From: Rhipidocladum racemiflorum
Lineage: Eukaryota; Streptophyta; Magnoliopsida; Poales; Poaceae
Reading direction: 5' to 3'
DNA: 64,000 bases
Assembly: GCA_036346355.1 (NCBI GenBank)
Contig: CM070572.1
Location: forward strand, 7,695,001-7,759,000
This document shows positions 1 to 10,236 of the stretch, one piece after another (positions within the stretch are counted from its first letter, which is position 1; every line of letters begins with the position of its first letter). Under the pieces are notes generated by a model, which worked only from the letters and a program-made list of their open reading frames with translations, was not told the origin of the DNA and made no database searches. A program made the position numbers and the translations under genes.

Positions 1-1
1 C

Positions 2-620
2 ATGGCGACAAACGGACATCTCAGTCTAAATGAGGAAGGTAATCTAGTTGATCAAAAGGTATATCGATCCATGATTGGCTCATTGCTTTATCTTTGTGCA
101 TCTAGGCCCGATATTATGCTAAGTGTGTGCATGTGTGCAAGATTTCAAGCCGCTTCGAAAGAGTGTCACCTACTAGCCGTGGAAAGAATCCTTAGGTACA
201 TCGGGGACTTGCCAATTCTTGGGTAGATCACTAGTATCTTGGTTCTCAAATAAACAAAACTCGGTAGCTCTATCCACCACCAAAGCAGAATACATTGCCG
301 CGGGAAGTTGTTGTGCGCAATTATTATGGATGAGGCAAACTTTGAGGGATTTTGGACTTGATTTGGATAGAGTTCCACTCTTATGTGACAATGAGAGTGC
401 CATTAAGATAGCCAACAATCTCGTCCAACACTCCCGCACCAAGCACATAGACATCCGTCATCACTTTCTTAGAGATCACTCACTGAAAGGGGACATTGAC
501 ATTACCTATGTGAGAATCGAGAAACAATTAGCCGATATCTTCACCAAACCTCTAGATGAGAGTCACTTTTGCGGACTAAGAAGTGAGCTAAATGTCCTAG
601 ACCATCGGAATGTGACTTGA
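2..620 (+). pseudogene. copia pol C-terminus: RT tail and RNase H, with an internal deletion
   Basis: The first frame (2-226) carries the copia signatures YRSMIGSLLYL and RPDI, then the RILRYI segment that ends the RT region. The second frame (219-620) resumes with the RNase H part: SLVSWFSNKQNSVALSTTKAE, the CDNESAIKIANN block, RTKHIDIRHHFLRD, and the terminal LADIFTKPLDE motif of copia polyproteins. Roughly 30 residues normally found between these blocks (the GYSDSDYAG/KSTSG stretch, where an RNase H catalytic aspartate lies) are missing, and the reading frame changes at the join. The copy is therefore dead. Its start lies outside the window. Confidence 0.9.
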
Positions 621-1669
621 TGCCTTCCACGCATTGATCGTTATCTTATCATATTGGTTTCAAAATAAAATGTTTGCAAAATCTCTTGATTGACTTTTGA
701 AAATGTTTTATTGTTGATCTTAATATTGAGTCAATCTACTCGTGATCATTGTTTTGATTGTTGAATGCTTGCTGATCACGAGTGGAGTGACTCCCAAGTT
801 CACTTGACCTAAAGTCTCAGTCCTCTCTCTCAGAGATTCAATCTTTCCTCTCATTCAGCTGGAAAAATCAATGATTCGGAACTTCCGATCCACGTATCGG
901 AACTTCCAATTTCTGAGAATTTTAACTCATCGGAACATCCGAATCTCTTATCGGAACATCCGATACCTGCTCAGCCTTTATTTCGCTGGAAACTTGAACT
1001 CATCGGAATATCCGATTGGATCATCAGAACATCCGATTGGATCATCAGAACATCCGATTGGATCATCGGAACATCTAATATTCTGGAGTTTCTGCCTGTT
1101 CGGAATATCCGACCTGAACTTCGGAATGTCCGATATGTGCGTAACCGCTGAAAAGTACCGGTTCGGTTGGCCCCTTTTTCTTTATTCTCTTTGCCCTCAA
1201 ACCTCCGTACGGTCTTCTCTTTTCATTTTTTTTTTGCCGTTTCCGGAGCCTCCGACCATACAGAACCTCCGACCATCTCCAAGGAAAGTTCCTCCTCGGA
1301 AAGGACATCTTCTTCTTCGCAAAATCTTGATTCTCCTCGTTCTCAGGTAACCGTAGAATCCTAGAATCACATCTCTTGTCCTTTCGCATTCGGTGCTCAA
1401 TTTCCTTCGGTGGAATAGTTGCTCTATCCTTCAAATTCTTTGGATCTTCAATTTCATCATTTTCCGTAGGTCGATCTTGAAGAAATCCTGGTTTTAGAGC
1501 AATGCCGAAAACTTCGGAACTTCTGATATCTTGTATCGGATCTTCTGATATTTAATCGGAACTTCCGATAAGAGATTGGAACTTTCGATGCTAACAAAAC
1601 AGCACCAAAACCAGTCCTTCTTCTCTTTCCAGTTACCTTATCGAGTTCGTCTCTTGTCAGATCATCTCA
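621..1669 (+). other. non-coding spacer of the copia element
   Basis: This stretch lies between the end of pol and the downstream reading frame. It holds the palindromic TCGGAACATCCGA-type repeats described separately. I see no conserved protein in the short open frames here (871-1350 plus, 1075-1434 minus). Confidence 0.5.
873..1590 (+). repeat. dispersed and partly tandem palindromic motif, consensus ATCGGAACATCCGAT
   Basis: About fourteen variants of a 13-15 bp near-palindrome occur between 873 and 1138 and again between 1512 and 1590. Examples begin near 928, 949, 1001, 1098, 1120 and 1556. Between about 1001 and 1075 the motif is in tandem with a 21-bp period (ATCAGAACATCCGATTGGATC and variants). 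The region belongs to the non-coding part of the copia element. Function is unknown. The repeated dyad could bind a dimeric protein or form RNA hairpins, which is inference. Confidence 0.8.
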
Positions 1670-2434
1670 ATGGATCCCGGACAGGGTGATTTACCCCTAA
1701 AGGGCACGTCTGATGTCTCCTTTCGTCGCAAATGGAAAACACCAACCGGAACAAGAACTAAGAGACTTGCTTCCCGAGGATGTCCGAGCGGCAGTATTTC
1801 AATCAATGAATCATCTCAAGCCGCTCAGACCGTCAACGTGCCTCGTGGAGCACCATTGCCTTCCAGAAAAGGCAAAGGAATTGTAGGTGCCTCCTCGTCC
1901 CAACCTCCTCAGGCCAGAAGCTTGCCTAGGCTCAGGAAGCCTGACAGGAATCCTCGGCTGGCAAGGAAGCCGATTAATTACAAAGGCAAAGCTGCTCAAG
2001 TCCGAAAGGCAAGAGAGGAGAATCCCAAGAGAGCAGATAGATTTTCCACTGACTCCTGGTTCTGGACTTTGTTTCAACAAGATTTCTATGAGTCAGTCAT
2101 TCTACCAAGGAAGAATCCTGTCATCTTGATGCAATGGGTGGATTGAGAATACATGGCAGAGGCAGATGATGCCACTTTCAATGAAGTCATCGCAGCTTGT
2201 GAAAGGATTGGCACCAAGAGAATTATGGGCTTTCAGCATGATTGGAACGTGGAGATCATAGCTCAATTCTATGCCACCATGTATGTCTCTAGGGACCGAG
2301 TCTCGACTCTGCACTGGATGACAGAAGGACAATGGTATGAAGTCACCTATGCACAGTTTGCCAGGTTGGTCGAATTCACTGAAGATGATTCCAGAAATAA
2401 GGATCAGATCCATAATGAGAGCCCCTTGTCTGCT
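1670..2434 (+). pseudogene. reading frame downstream of copia pol (env-like position / putative plant transposon protein), broken
   Basis: An ATG at 1670 opens a basic, Ser/Pro/Arg-rich N-terminus. A TGA at 2144-2146 interrupts it, but the same frame continues through the ATG at 2153. The second part (2147 to about 2434) contains the block FQHDWNVEIIAQFYATMY followed by WMTEGQWYEVTYAQFARL. This pattern is found in uncharacterised plant proteins encoded downstream of pol in large copia elements. After about residue 250 the similarity ends and the frame runs into unrelated AT-rich DNA up to 2518. The protein's function is not known and the copy is a pseudogene. Confidence 0.6.
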
Positions 2435-4780
2435 ACCAGTTTGAACACTACATATACTAATATCATTATTTTAGGTACTATTAATTGCAGTAAAATCTCA
2501 CTAAGTACACACCATTAATTATTTACGCATTCGGTCCTCATTTCATGAACTACTCATTATGCCAACAGTCAATTCACCTACTACTAATCCAACTAACATC
2601 ACACTAATCATACTAATTATATCAAATTATTTTATGAACAACTAACATCACACCAACAGTCAATTCCTTGAGCGTAAATTTGCATTCATAACTTAAGCTA
2701 ATTTTCTTAGTAAAGACTAATGAATGACGTTATTTAATGGAATAAAACATTCCAAGACCTTCACAAATACTTCAAGGTTAATCATTCTTTTAACCTCAAT
2801 TGTAAACCTCGAAATTAACCCATATTTGGCAACAGTCACTCTAAGATTAGGGAAACTCTGAAACATCACATAAAGAATACCTTAACTGAAAGCATTCAAC
2901 CAAAATATAAAACAAACAAACCAATCCATATAAATTTAAACAAAAGTTCAGCATAAATACAACCATCTCTAGTGTTCCACTACGCTTTCTATTAAAGGCT
3001 TCAATATTCACTATTTACTCCTTTAGAAGCCCCATCATGATCAATCAAAAACCACATAACAAATTCTTTCTCTAATTACCTTTCCTAACACTTATAAATA
3101 AAGTTTATGATGCTTATCCTAAGACATCCAAGCAAGACTACCTCATCATGATCCCCAAGGACCATCCAATCATTTAACTTCATATTCCAAATTTAAGACA
3201 TACTACTTCAACAAATCTTTCATCATGATCAACCTATAAATTTCATACCACCCATATTTCAACATCTCGACAATCAAACTTAAGCAATCAATAAACGACT
3301 CCAACAAGTAAATATTATCACCACAGGTTAGAATTCGTAAGTGAGACTCTAAGATATACATTCATTAAGGATAAAATCCTACATCATGTTAATTATCCAA
3401 GGTTCACTCCATCACAACATGTTACATTTTCCTCCATTTTAACCATGGTTTTCAACAAGTAATCTAAATAATTACCACCACTATTAAGTCATCAATACCA
3501 ATAATTGGCATAATCATAAAACAACAACATTGATTTTAGCTACCCTATACAAAGGTTATAACAAAATTGCCACTACACAACATACTCCAACTATTTAAGA
3601 TAACTTAATATGTTAGAACATCCCAATGTTCTTAATAACATCATCAAACAACAAATATTATACCTTATCAATTGTCATCTGTATTAGCATTTAAAGAACA
3701 CAATTACATCCTTCCAATTATTTCAGTAGCTCGTACTAGTAAGCATAATAATTCTAGTCAACTATCATGTGCTAGGGTCGATCGCCATTACAATTAAATT
3801 GTTCTACCGACCTTATATTAAAATGTCTTTAAATATCCAACCAATTTACTATTATATTAACAGTAGTTTACATCATCTTACTGTTCTAACTACGCATCAA
3901 GATTTAGAGCTTTAAACATTGTCAATGGTCATGGGCACTTTAAAACAAAGCAACATATTCTAATCATGCACATTAACACATTTAATCATTCTCGCTATAG
4001 AGTAATCTACAACACTAGAAGTCTATTTATTCTCAAGCTAAAGATAACAATCACATTTAATTGATTTAACTCACAAATTAACTTAGAAGTACATCATTCC
4101 ATAAACCACATTGTTACATACTACATAACACAGACATAAAATTTCTAAACACCTTCATGGGTCACCTACCCTTGACAAACAAGATGCAACCCCAACTTTA
4201 AAGATAATCACAGCCCTAAATCAAGAACGAACATCGATAAATAATTTCTTCTTTGCAGGCAAGGAAGAAAAACAAAACCCAAACAGAAATGCAAGAGAGC
4301 TAAATCTTTCAAATTTCCAACTCTTGTAGCCAAAAATCTTCAAGAAATCTCAAGATCTACAACTTCCACAAAAGAAGATGGATGCACAAGGGAAGACCAA
4401 ATGTTCCACCCAATCTTTTTCGATAAAGATTCAAACTTAGCTCCACCCAACTTAAGGTCTGCACCAGGAAAAACTCCAACACTTTTCTTAAGTAGGAAGA
4501 ACAACAACTACATAAGTTTCCTCCCCAAGACAGTCCACAATAACCAACAAAACCGGGTGTCAAAGCAAAAATGGCGACCAAAACAGGCGCAATACCAAAC
4601 TCTTCTTCTTTGTCTTCACCCAAAGAAGACAAAACCACAAGCCACCAAAAGAACAATCAGCGTGTACTCAAAACCAAACACTTTTCCTTGGTTCCTAACC
4701 AACCAAAAAACCAAAAAAACCAACCAAAACCGATCGTCAGAACATGTGATAAATTCATAAGAAATTATTCCGTAGTATGA
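2435..4780. other. G-poor, A+C-rich stretch without recognisable genes
   Basis: The plus strand is rich in A, C and T and strikingly poor in G over about 2 kb, then becomes A/C-rich with small open frames (4357-4780). No protein motif was recognised on either strand. Sustained strand asymmetry of this kind is common in retroelement LTRs and leaders, so decayed LTR-element DNA is the likeliest explanation, but I found no termini or target-site duplication. Confidence 0.4.
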
Positions 4781-5667
4781 ATCCATGCTGTACATGCTAG
4801 TATATTGTGCACTATAGGTATGACATACATCACAACCTTTGGACTCATTTTAAATGGAGTATTTCAGTAGAAATTTAGGAGAAACTGTACTGTTTTGACA
4901 AAATTTTTGGTTTCTAAACAAGCTCTAAAAACTTCTGACGTAGTTGTGACACTTTCCCCGTACACCTGCAAGGCTGTAAAAAACATGCTTGATGGCCATT
5001 CGAATATTACAGCAGACCGTACGTAGATGCATGTAAATTCACGTCAATACGCTAGGTAGGATGTTACGACAAAATTCAAAAAAATTTATGTAGCACGATG
5101 ATGCTTGTTGTCGTAATGATGTCGATTGGGTGTGGACGGTGTTAGGTGGACCAGGATCAAAATTTTATTTGTTAGAAATTTTGGAGGTGGTCAAAATTTA
5201 AAATCTCGGTGAGATCTCGAAAATTCAAATAAAATTTGAACAAAACTTAAAAACTAAGTTTCAAATTCAATTTTTTCAATCGGGGATTCCAAGATTTCTG
5301 CCAAAATTTTCAAGATTTTAGTCAATTTATTTTGACCGAAAAATGATCAAAACCACATCAAAATTTGTTAAAAAATTTTATGCATGGTCTTGACCCTAAA
5401 TTCAATCAAATCTAGTCAAGAAAAATAAAAATTCGGTAAAAACATCGAGATTTCGACCGAAATCATCGAGATCTTGGCAAGATTTGGATGGTACTGTAGC
5501 ATTTTGAATTTTTTAATTTTTTTTTTACCGAGCAGAGATTTAAGATCTCAAAGGGTCTGAAATTCGAAATCTCGGCCGAGATTTTTAAAATCTCACTGGA
5601 ATTTGAATCCATAAGCTACACAGAGGAGCACAAAAGTCTGTAGATTATAGGGTCACAACCTGCAAAG
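4781..5667. other. unassigned intergenic DNA with ATCTCGG / GAGATCTCG motifs
   Basis: No gene is seen. Between about 5160 and 5600 the sequence repeats short variants of AAATCTCGG, GAGATCTCG and CGAGATTT in both orientations. This resembles the motif-rich interior of small non-autonomous DNA transposons such as the one at 18797-19289. No clear terminal inverted repeat or target-site duplication was found. Confidence 0.35.
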
Positions 5668-5670
5668 GCT

Positions 5671-6040
5671 GTTAAAGAGAGGTATTTTTATGTTTTTTTT
5701 TAAATTGCACAAAAATTAAAGTATAAATAAAGGATAAAAAATGATTACTTACTTCTTTGTTTACTTCAAGATTTGTGCAATTTGTATTAGGAAGGAATGA
5801 ATAGAAACACTACTCGCTGCTAAATCATCTGCATATTAGTAAAATTTATATACATAACTGTATAGATTTCTATATAGATGGATAATAAACGCTAGAGCAA
5901 TGCTTCTATACTTTTCCCCAATACAAGTTACATAAATCTTGAAACAAGCGAAAGGATAAGTAATCCTTATCTACCCTTCATTAATGCTTTAATATTTATG
6001 CAACTTTAAAAAAGAAGAACACAGAAGCACCTCTCTAAAC
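5671..6040. repeat. foldback MITE with long imperfect inverted arms
   Basis: The left end GTTAAAGAGAGG pairs with the right end CCTCTCTAAAC. The arms continue inwards: 5745-5830 is an imperfect inverted copy of 5890-5990, centred near 5860. GCT flanks both sides (5668-5670 and 6041-6043) and may be a 3-bp target duplication. The inner segment 5900-5985 recurs at 54888-54970 inside intron 4 of the beta-xylosidase gene, so this is a family with at least two members in the window. Confidence 0.6.
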
Positions 6041-6378
6041 GCTATATATAGATCGATAGTAAAATCGAGAAATATGTTTTGTAACAAAATAGCAAGAGCA
6101 CTGTAGTTTATAAGAAGTGTAAAATCTTTGTAGATGGATAGCAGAATCTATATAGTTAAATAGGAGAGCTAGTATTTTTGCTCGGTTTGCTCATAGAATG
6201 GTGCAGCTAATGGACATAATGACATATACTTCTACATTCTGGTGATCTGTCCATACATGCACGTACGTACAAGACCCGTTTAAACCTTTGAGTCATTATG
6301 CACGCTTGCTAGTAGATTGAAGTCCAAACCAGATCATCGCCCTAGCAATAATGTCTGAACTGCTCAAGCCAGCCTATA

Positions 6379-8441
6379 TCAGTCGAGAGGGGAGGCGATT
6401 CCTGTTGATTGCTCAATAAGTGGCTTAGGGCCTCTGTTACCGAGGACAATGTCTGTAAATTCCGTTTGGAGGATCTCAACCTCAGAAGCATCTGTTACCT
6501 CCAGGTCCGGAGAAAAAGCACACAAATTACAAAAATCTTTTCCAGAGCTAGTCCGTTGAAATCTGTTTGAGGCATTCAAGTCAGGTGCCCTTTCTGTAAT
6601 ATTTGCAAAAATTTCCTCGATAGCATTACGCCAGATTGGTTGAGCTACCTCAAGAAATTTAGAAACGGCCAAGACGGGAAGATCAACACTTCCCACATCC
6701 GGTTCTTCCTTGTCATCTCGTCCATGGTAGTCTGATCCACCAAGCTTCAAAAGCTCATAAGTATCTGCCAGATCACTTAATCCTGTTGAAGAAATAGTCC
6801 CCAGTTACTTATATTGATATTTCAGATACAATAGACAGATATGCAAGACACATCAAATTAAGGTGCCCAACTGCCCATAAATGCGTTAAAACCAGGTGTT
6901 AACATTATAAAGATATCAACTTTGTTCATACCAGATAGTTTGCCGTCGCTTCGATAGACCTCAATAGCATGCAGGCCAGCAGCTTTCAAATTCTTTATCA
7001 CAACAGCAGGATTTTTCAATGCCCATGGATGAGCCAAAACCGGTATACCCCCGGTCCGACAAACTAGCTGCACCACAGATTCCCCAGCTGGCTCACTACC
7101 GCTACAAATGAACAAAAGAAATCCACACCGGTAAAAACAGCACCCTGATATGAATTTTTTTTAGATAATGGAAGAATTCTATTAATCTTCCGGCCTCTGC
7201 GGCCTCTGCATCATGAGATACACACAGCCAAGCACCCTGATATGAAATGAAGCATAAACATACTTGACCACAACAGGAAACAAAGAAGAAAGAATACTTA
7301 CGTAGCATAAGCAGGTCCTCCGTCGTACAGGTACCTGCTAAAAGCTTGTCTAAGATTCTCAACATATCCAGCCTCCACCATGGCACGAGCCACGTGCAAT
7401 CGGCCTGGAGCCACTCCATTCCCAGCTATCTTACATACATCTTCGAGCTTGATCGGCATGTCAAGGTCTCCAAGTTTCGTTAACATCTCCTTCGCACGGG
7501 TATAACGGCCATCCCGGATGCTAGCGAGAAACCCCTCCAATTCCTGACATTTAGCAGGCCCCCAACTACCGTAGTATGCAAGAATATGGACAGGTTCATC
7601 GCCCCCTGATTCGTTACTTCCAAAACAATCAATAACATTGAGGCATAAGTCTTAACCACGTCTTTATGACGAAAGCATTGCGCGCATTTTGCTTGTAGGA
7701 TCGTGAGAAGGGGGTGGTTACCTAGACGAATGCACGGCGCTTATCTCAACACCAGGGATGATCCTGATGCGATACTCTTTTGCCGCTTCCATGGCCTCCG
7801 GTACACCGGCCATCGTGTCATGATCAGTTAGTGCGAGCACTTCCACCTGCGCTGATCACAAGGTAAGCAGAGTTAGCGCACGAAGGCTGCATAGCATTAG
7901 CATTTTGAAACAACGAATAGGCGATCGATATGTCAAGCCCAACGTCATTCTCTCGCCGATTCACGGTGGCCGGTCGGCGTTGGTGGCATAGACATAACAG
8001 GGAGGTTTCGTCGAGCACGTCGCGAACGTCTCTACGGTTCGTGACACAAACAAAAAGGCGAAGGCTTACCCCGTTGCGGTGCGCGCGCTCCACGAGCGCC
8101 GCGGGCGAGAGCGAGCCGTCGCTGCGTGACGAGTGCGCGTGCAGCTCCACAGCGACGCGCGGTCGTCGCCTCGCGATCTGCTGTCCATCCGCCTCCCCGT
8201 CGGCCACCTCACCACCGCGGCGAGCCCAGCGGAGCACGAACCTGAGCGCGGCCACCTCCTCCTCGCTCGGCGCCCTCCGCCTCTTCTTCTTCCTCCTCCT
8301 CCGCGGCCCCATCTTCTGCTGCTCGCGGTCGGCCGCCTCGTCCGGCGCGGGCGTGGCATCCACCGCCGCAACGGCTGCCGCCTCCGCCACCTCCTCCTCG
8401 GCACTCGTAGCAGCGGCGGGGCGAGCCGTCATGTGCCCCAT
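6379..8441 (-). CDS. PHP-domain phosphoesterase (RNase AM / nucleoside bisphosphate phosphatase-like), 5 exons, 461 aa
   Basis: Exons on the minus strand are 8441-8070, 7846-7722, 7616-7302, 7101-6932 and 6782-6379. All junctions are GT-AG and the frame closes at 1386 nt including the stop. The N-terminus is Ala/Glu/Arg-rich and low-complexity, with a basic RRRRKKKRRR stretch. The PHP metal-site motifs follow in order: VELHAHSSRSDG (HxH), LALTDHDTMAG, PGVEISAVH, VLAHPW and GGSDYHG. All expected His/Asp ligands are present, so catalysis is plausible. Bacterial relatives (TrpH/YciV family) hydrolyse phosphodiesters or nucleoside bisphosphates with bound metal ions; the plant substrate is not shown here. 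I chose the ATG at 8441 because the longer upstream frame (to 8600) runs into a MITE. The basic stretch could act in nuclear targeting, which is inference. Nothing else is seen in the 3' flank 6041-6378. Confidence 0.9.
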
Positions 8442-8533
8442 CGATCCAAGCTGCTGCAGTCCCAGCTTTGAGCGTTCGTGCGTGCGTGGGCGCCGCGCGG
8501 GGCAATAAAGAGGGCGTGGGGAAGGCGTCGTCA

Positions 8534-8798
8534 GGAAAAAAATTTTATGGAGGAGGTATGCAAATTTAACTCTGTACATCCCCACTCCGATAGGTGCCAC
8601 GTGTTCATCTTACCAATCTCAACCATTCATTTAATTTTTCACTCCTGCCATTAATAGCACCCTTGATTTCTCACTCCTCCAATTAATAACACTGTTGATA
8701 GGATGAGGTTGAGATTTAGCTAGATAGACACGTGGCATCCATCGGAGTGGGGATGCACAAAGTTAAACTTGCATACCTCCTCCACAGAATTTTTTTCC
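8534..8798. repeat. 265-bp MITE with about 75-bp inverted repeats, just upstream of the PHP gene
   Basis: The left arm starts GGAAAAAAATTTTATGGAGG and the right arm is its inverted copy ending AATTTTTTTCC. Similarity extends through the CATCCCCACTCCGAT segment to CCACGTG. The 8-bp direct repeat CGTCGTCA flanks it (8526-8533 and 8799-8806), which suggests a hAT-type insertion. If GG is counted in the duplication it would be 10 bp, so the superfamily is not certain. The element ends about 90 bp upstream of the PHP start codon, so it probably contributes to that promoter or 5'UTR. Confidence 0.85.
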
Positions 8799-8855
8799 CG
8801 TCGTCAGGGCTTTTAACAGCGAGTACAGTAGCGTACTTGCAATAAGATCATCTTA

Positions 8856-9212
8856 GCCCCTGTTTGGCAATAAGGTTCTGAAAAATCATAGTTTTGTAAA
8901 ATTATAGTTTGGGAATTGTCTTGGCATAAAAAAAATATGATTTTATCAAACTCTATTGAAACCATGATTTTTGTTGGAACTTCCAACTGCTTGGCTACAA
9001 AGTTTTTGATTGTTTTTGAGTTGTTTTGGGGCTAGCGCTCAGAAAAATTTGCCCAAGACCAAAGTTTACAAAATAGAGAAAAAACCATGGTTTTTAAAAC
9101 AGAGTTTTTTGAAGGGCTACCAAACACCTCTTTGGTTCTAAAACAGAGTTTTTCTCCAAAACTATGGTTTTGCCTCGAAACTATGAAAAAAACCTTGTTG
9201 CCAAACATGCCC
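8856..9212. repeat. Tourist-like MITE (PIF/Harbinger type)
   Basis: The left end GCCCCTGTTTGGCAATAAGG is an imperfect inverted copy of the right end CCTTGTTGCCAAACATGCCC. Both sides are flanked by TTA (8853-8855 and 9213-9215), the 3-bp duplication typical of PIF/Harbinger elements. The inner arms also pair (ATAGTTTTG against CAAAACTATG). No coding capacity. Confidence 0.8.
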
Positions 9213-9219
9213 TTAGTTA

Positions 9220-9479
9220 CTCCCTCCTGTTTGCAAATACTTATCGTTTTAGACATCGACACGGTCTCCAAAATACAACTTTAACTATTAAAAATTATTG
9301 CATTTTATTTATAAAATGCATTGAAATTATAATATTTTGAAAACTTTTTTCATGACAAATCTATTTATGTAACTTTTATGTGTTCAATCTAAATGGTTTA
9401 AAAATTATTTATAGATAAAGTTCTAAAACTTTGACTTAGGACAACTCCAAAACGACAAGTATTTGTAAACTAGAGGGAG
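9220..9479. repeat. Stowaway MITE (Tc1/mariner type)
   Basis: The ends are CTCCCTCCTGTTTGCAAATACTT and the inverted AAGTATTTGTAAACTAGAGGGAG, each flanked by TA (9218-9219 and 9480-9481). The CTCCCTCC terminus, the TA target and the 260-bp size are diagnostic of grass Stowaway MITEs. It lies almost directly against the Tourist element to its left. Confidence 0.9.
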
Positions 9480-9482
9480 TAA

Positions 9483-10236
9483 CTTTTAATATGTACATAT
9501 CAATTTTCGTCTACTATATAAAAGAGTGAGAAAAAATTAGAAAGAAAAAAGTTGGCTCTTAAATAAAAACTAGCTAGGAGTATAAGTAGATTATTTATAT
9601 ACAAAAGAGAATAGATAGTTATTACATAGCATTTAGAGATAACTTTTAGATACAGTTATTATACAAGCTGGTTTTTAGTTTACTCTAAATAATATAGATG
9701 AGAGTTAGAGTAAGTAATATGCTTTACTATTATACTTGCCCTTACTTCCTCTATCTTTTATATATATCATCTAGAGTAAGTTAAAATGCAGTTTATATAA
9801 TAATTGTCTTTAAAAATCGTCTCTAGATGTTACATAGTAACTTTCTCTTCTCTGGTCTACATAAATAATTTACCTATGCTCTTCTACAATTATCTCTACT
9901 ATTCTAAAGCAGCACTTGGTGGCAGTGGTCCGTTCTTCCCACGCCATTAATTGCTTTGCTTAATTGCCCTACTTAATTACCCTGCTTAATTGCCCTACGC
10001 AAGAAACGAAGCGTTGCTTTAATTAGCTAGCTTTCGCAAGAAACGAAGCGTTAAAGATAGATGTTTGATCTTGTGAAATAATTTTTTTTATTTTTTAATC
10101 TTTATTTTTCGTTATCAATTTTTTTTCCATAGCAACGCACGGGCATGTAACTAGTGGCTCTTATTTAAGAGTTATTTTTTATTCTTTTTTCGTACTCTTT
10201 TGTATAAACGAAAACTGATGTGTACCTACTAAAAGC
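9483..10236. repeat. larger foldback element split by a Helitron
   Basis: The left arm (9483-9575, starting CTTTTAATATGTACATATCA) is an imperfect inverted copy of the right arm (10153-10236, ending TGTGTACCTACTAAAAG). Similarity continues through the AAAAGAGT and CTCTTAAATAA segments. A Helitron at 9893-10154 is inserted next to the right arm. No clear target duplication was found, so the element class is open. Confidence 0.6.
9893..10154 (+). mobile_element. non-autonomous Helitron, 262 bp
   Basis: It starts TCTCTACTATTCTAAAG and ends GCACGGGCATGTAACTAG, inserted between A and T as Helitrons require, with no target duplication. Inside are repeated TTAATTGCCCTAC units and two copies of GCAAGAAACGAAGCGTT. 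A second copy lies in opposite orientation at 30843-31093 with almost the same interior. The 3' hairpin is weak: only the GCAACGCACGGGCA half of the usual palindrome remains. Confidence 0.85.

Larger units (their letters stand above)
1..2434 (+). mobile_element. 3' part of a Maximus/SIRE-like Ty1-copia retrotransposon, truncated at both ends
   Basis: The left edge holds the end of a copia pol gene (reverse transcriptase tail and RNase H). About 1 kb of non-coding sequence with short palindromic repeats follows, and then a second reading frame downstream of pol. An extra reading frame after pol is known for the Maximus/SIRE lineage of plant copia elements, which is why I choose that lineage; this is inference. 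No LTR was found. The recognisable element stops near 2434, where the sequence changes abruptly to G-poor DNA without reading frames. Confidence 0.7.

Noticed and set aside
7824..8600. 258-codon minus-strand frame as the PHP protein start
   Set aside because: Its upstream part reads through a MITE and its downstream part runs into intron 1. The ATG at 8441 and the donor at 8070/8069 give the proper exon.
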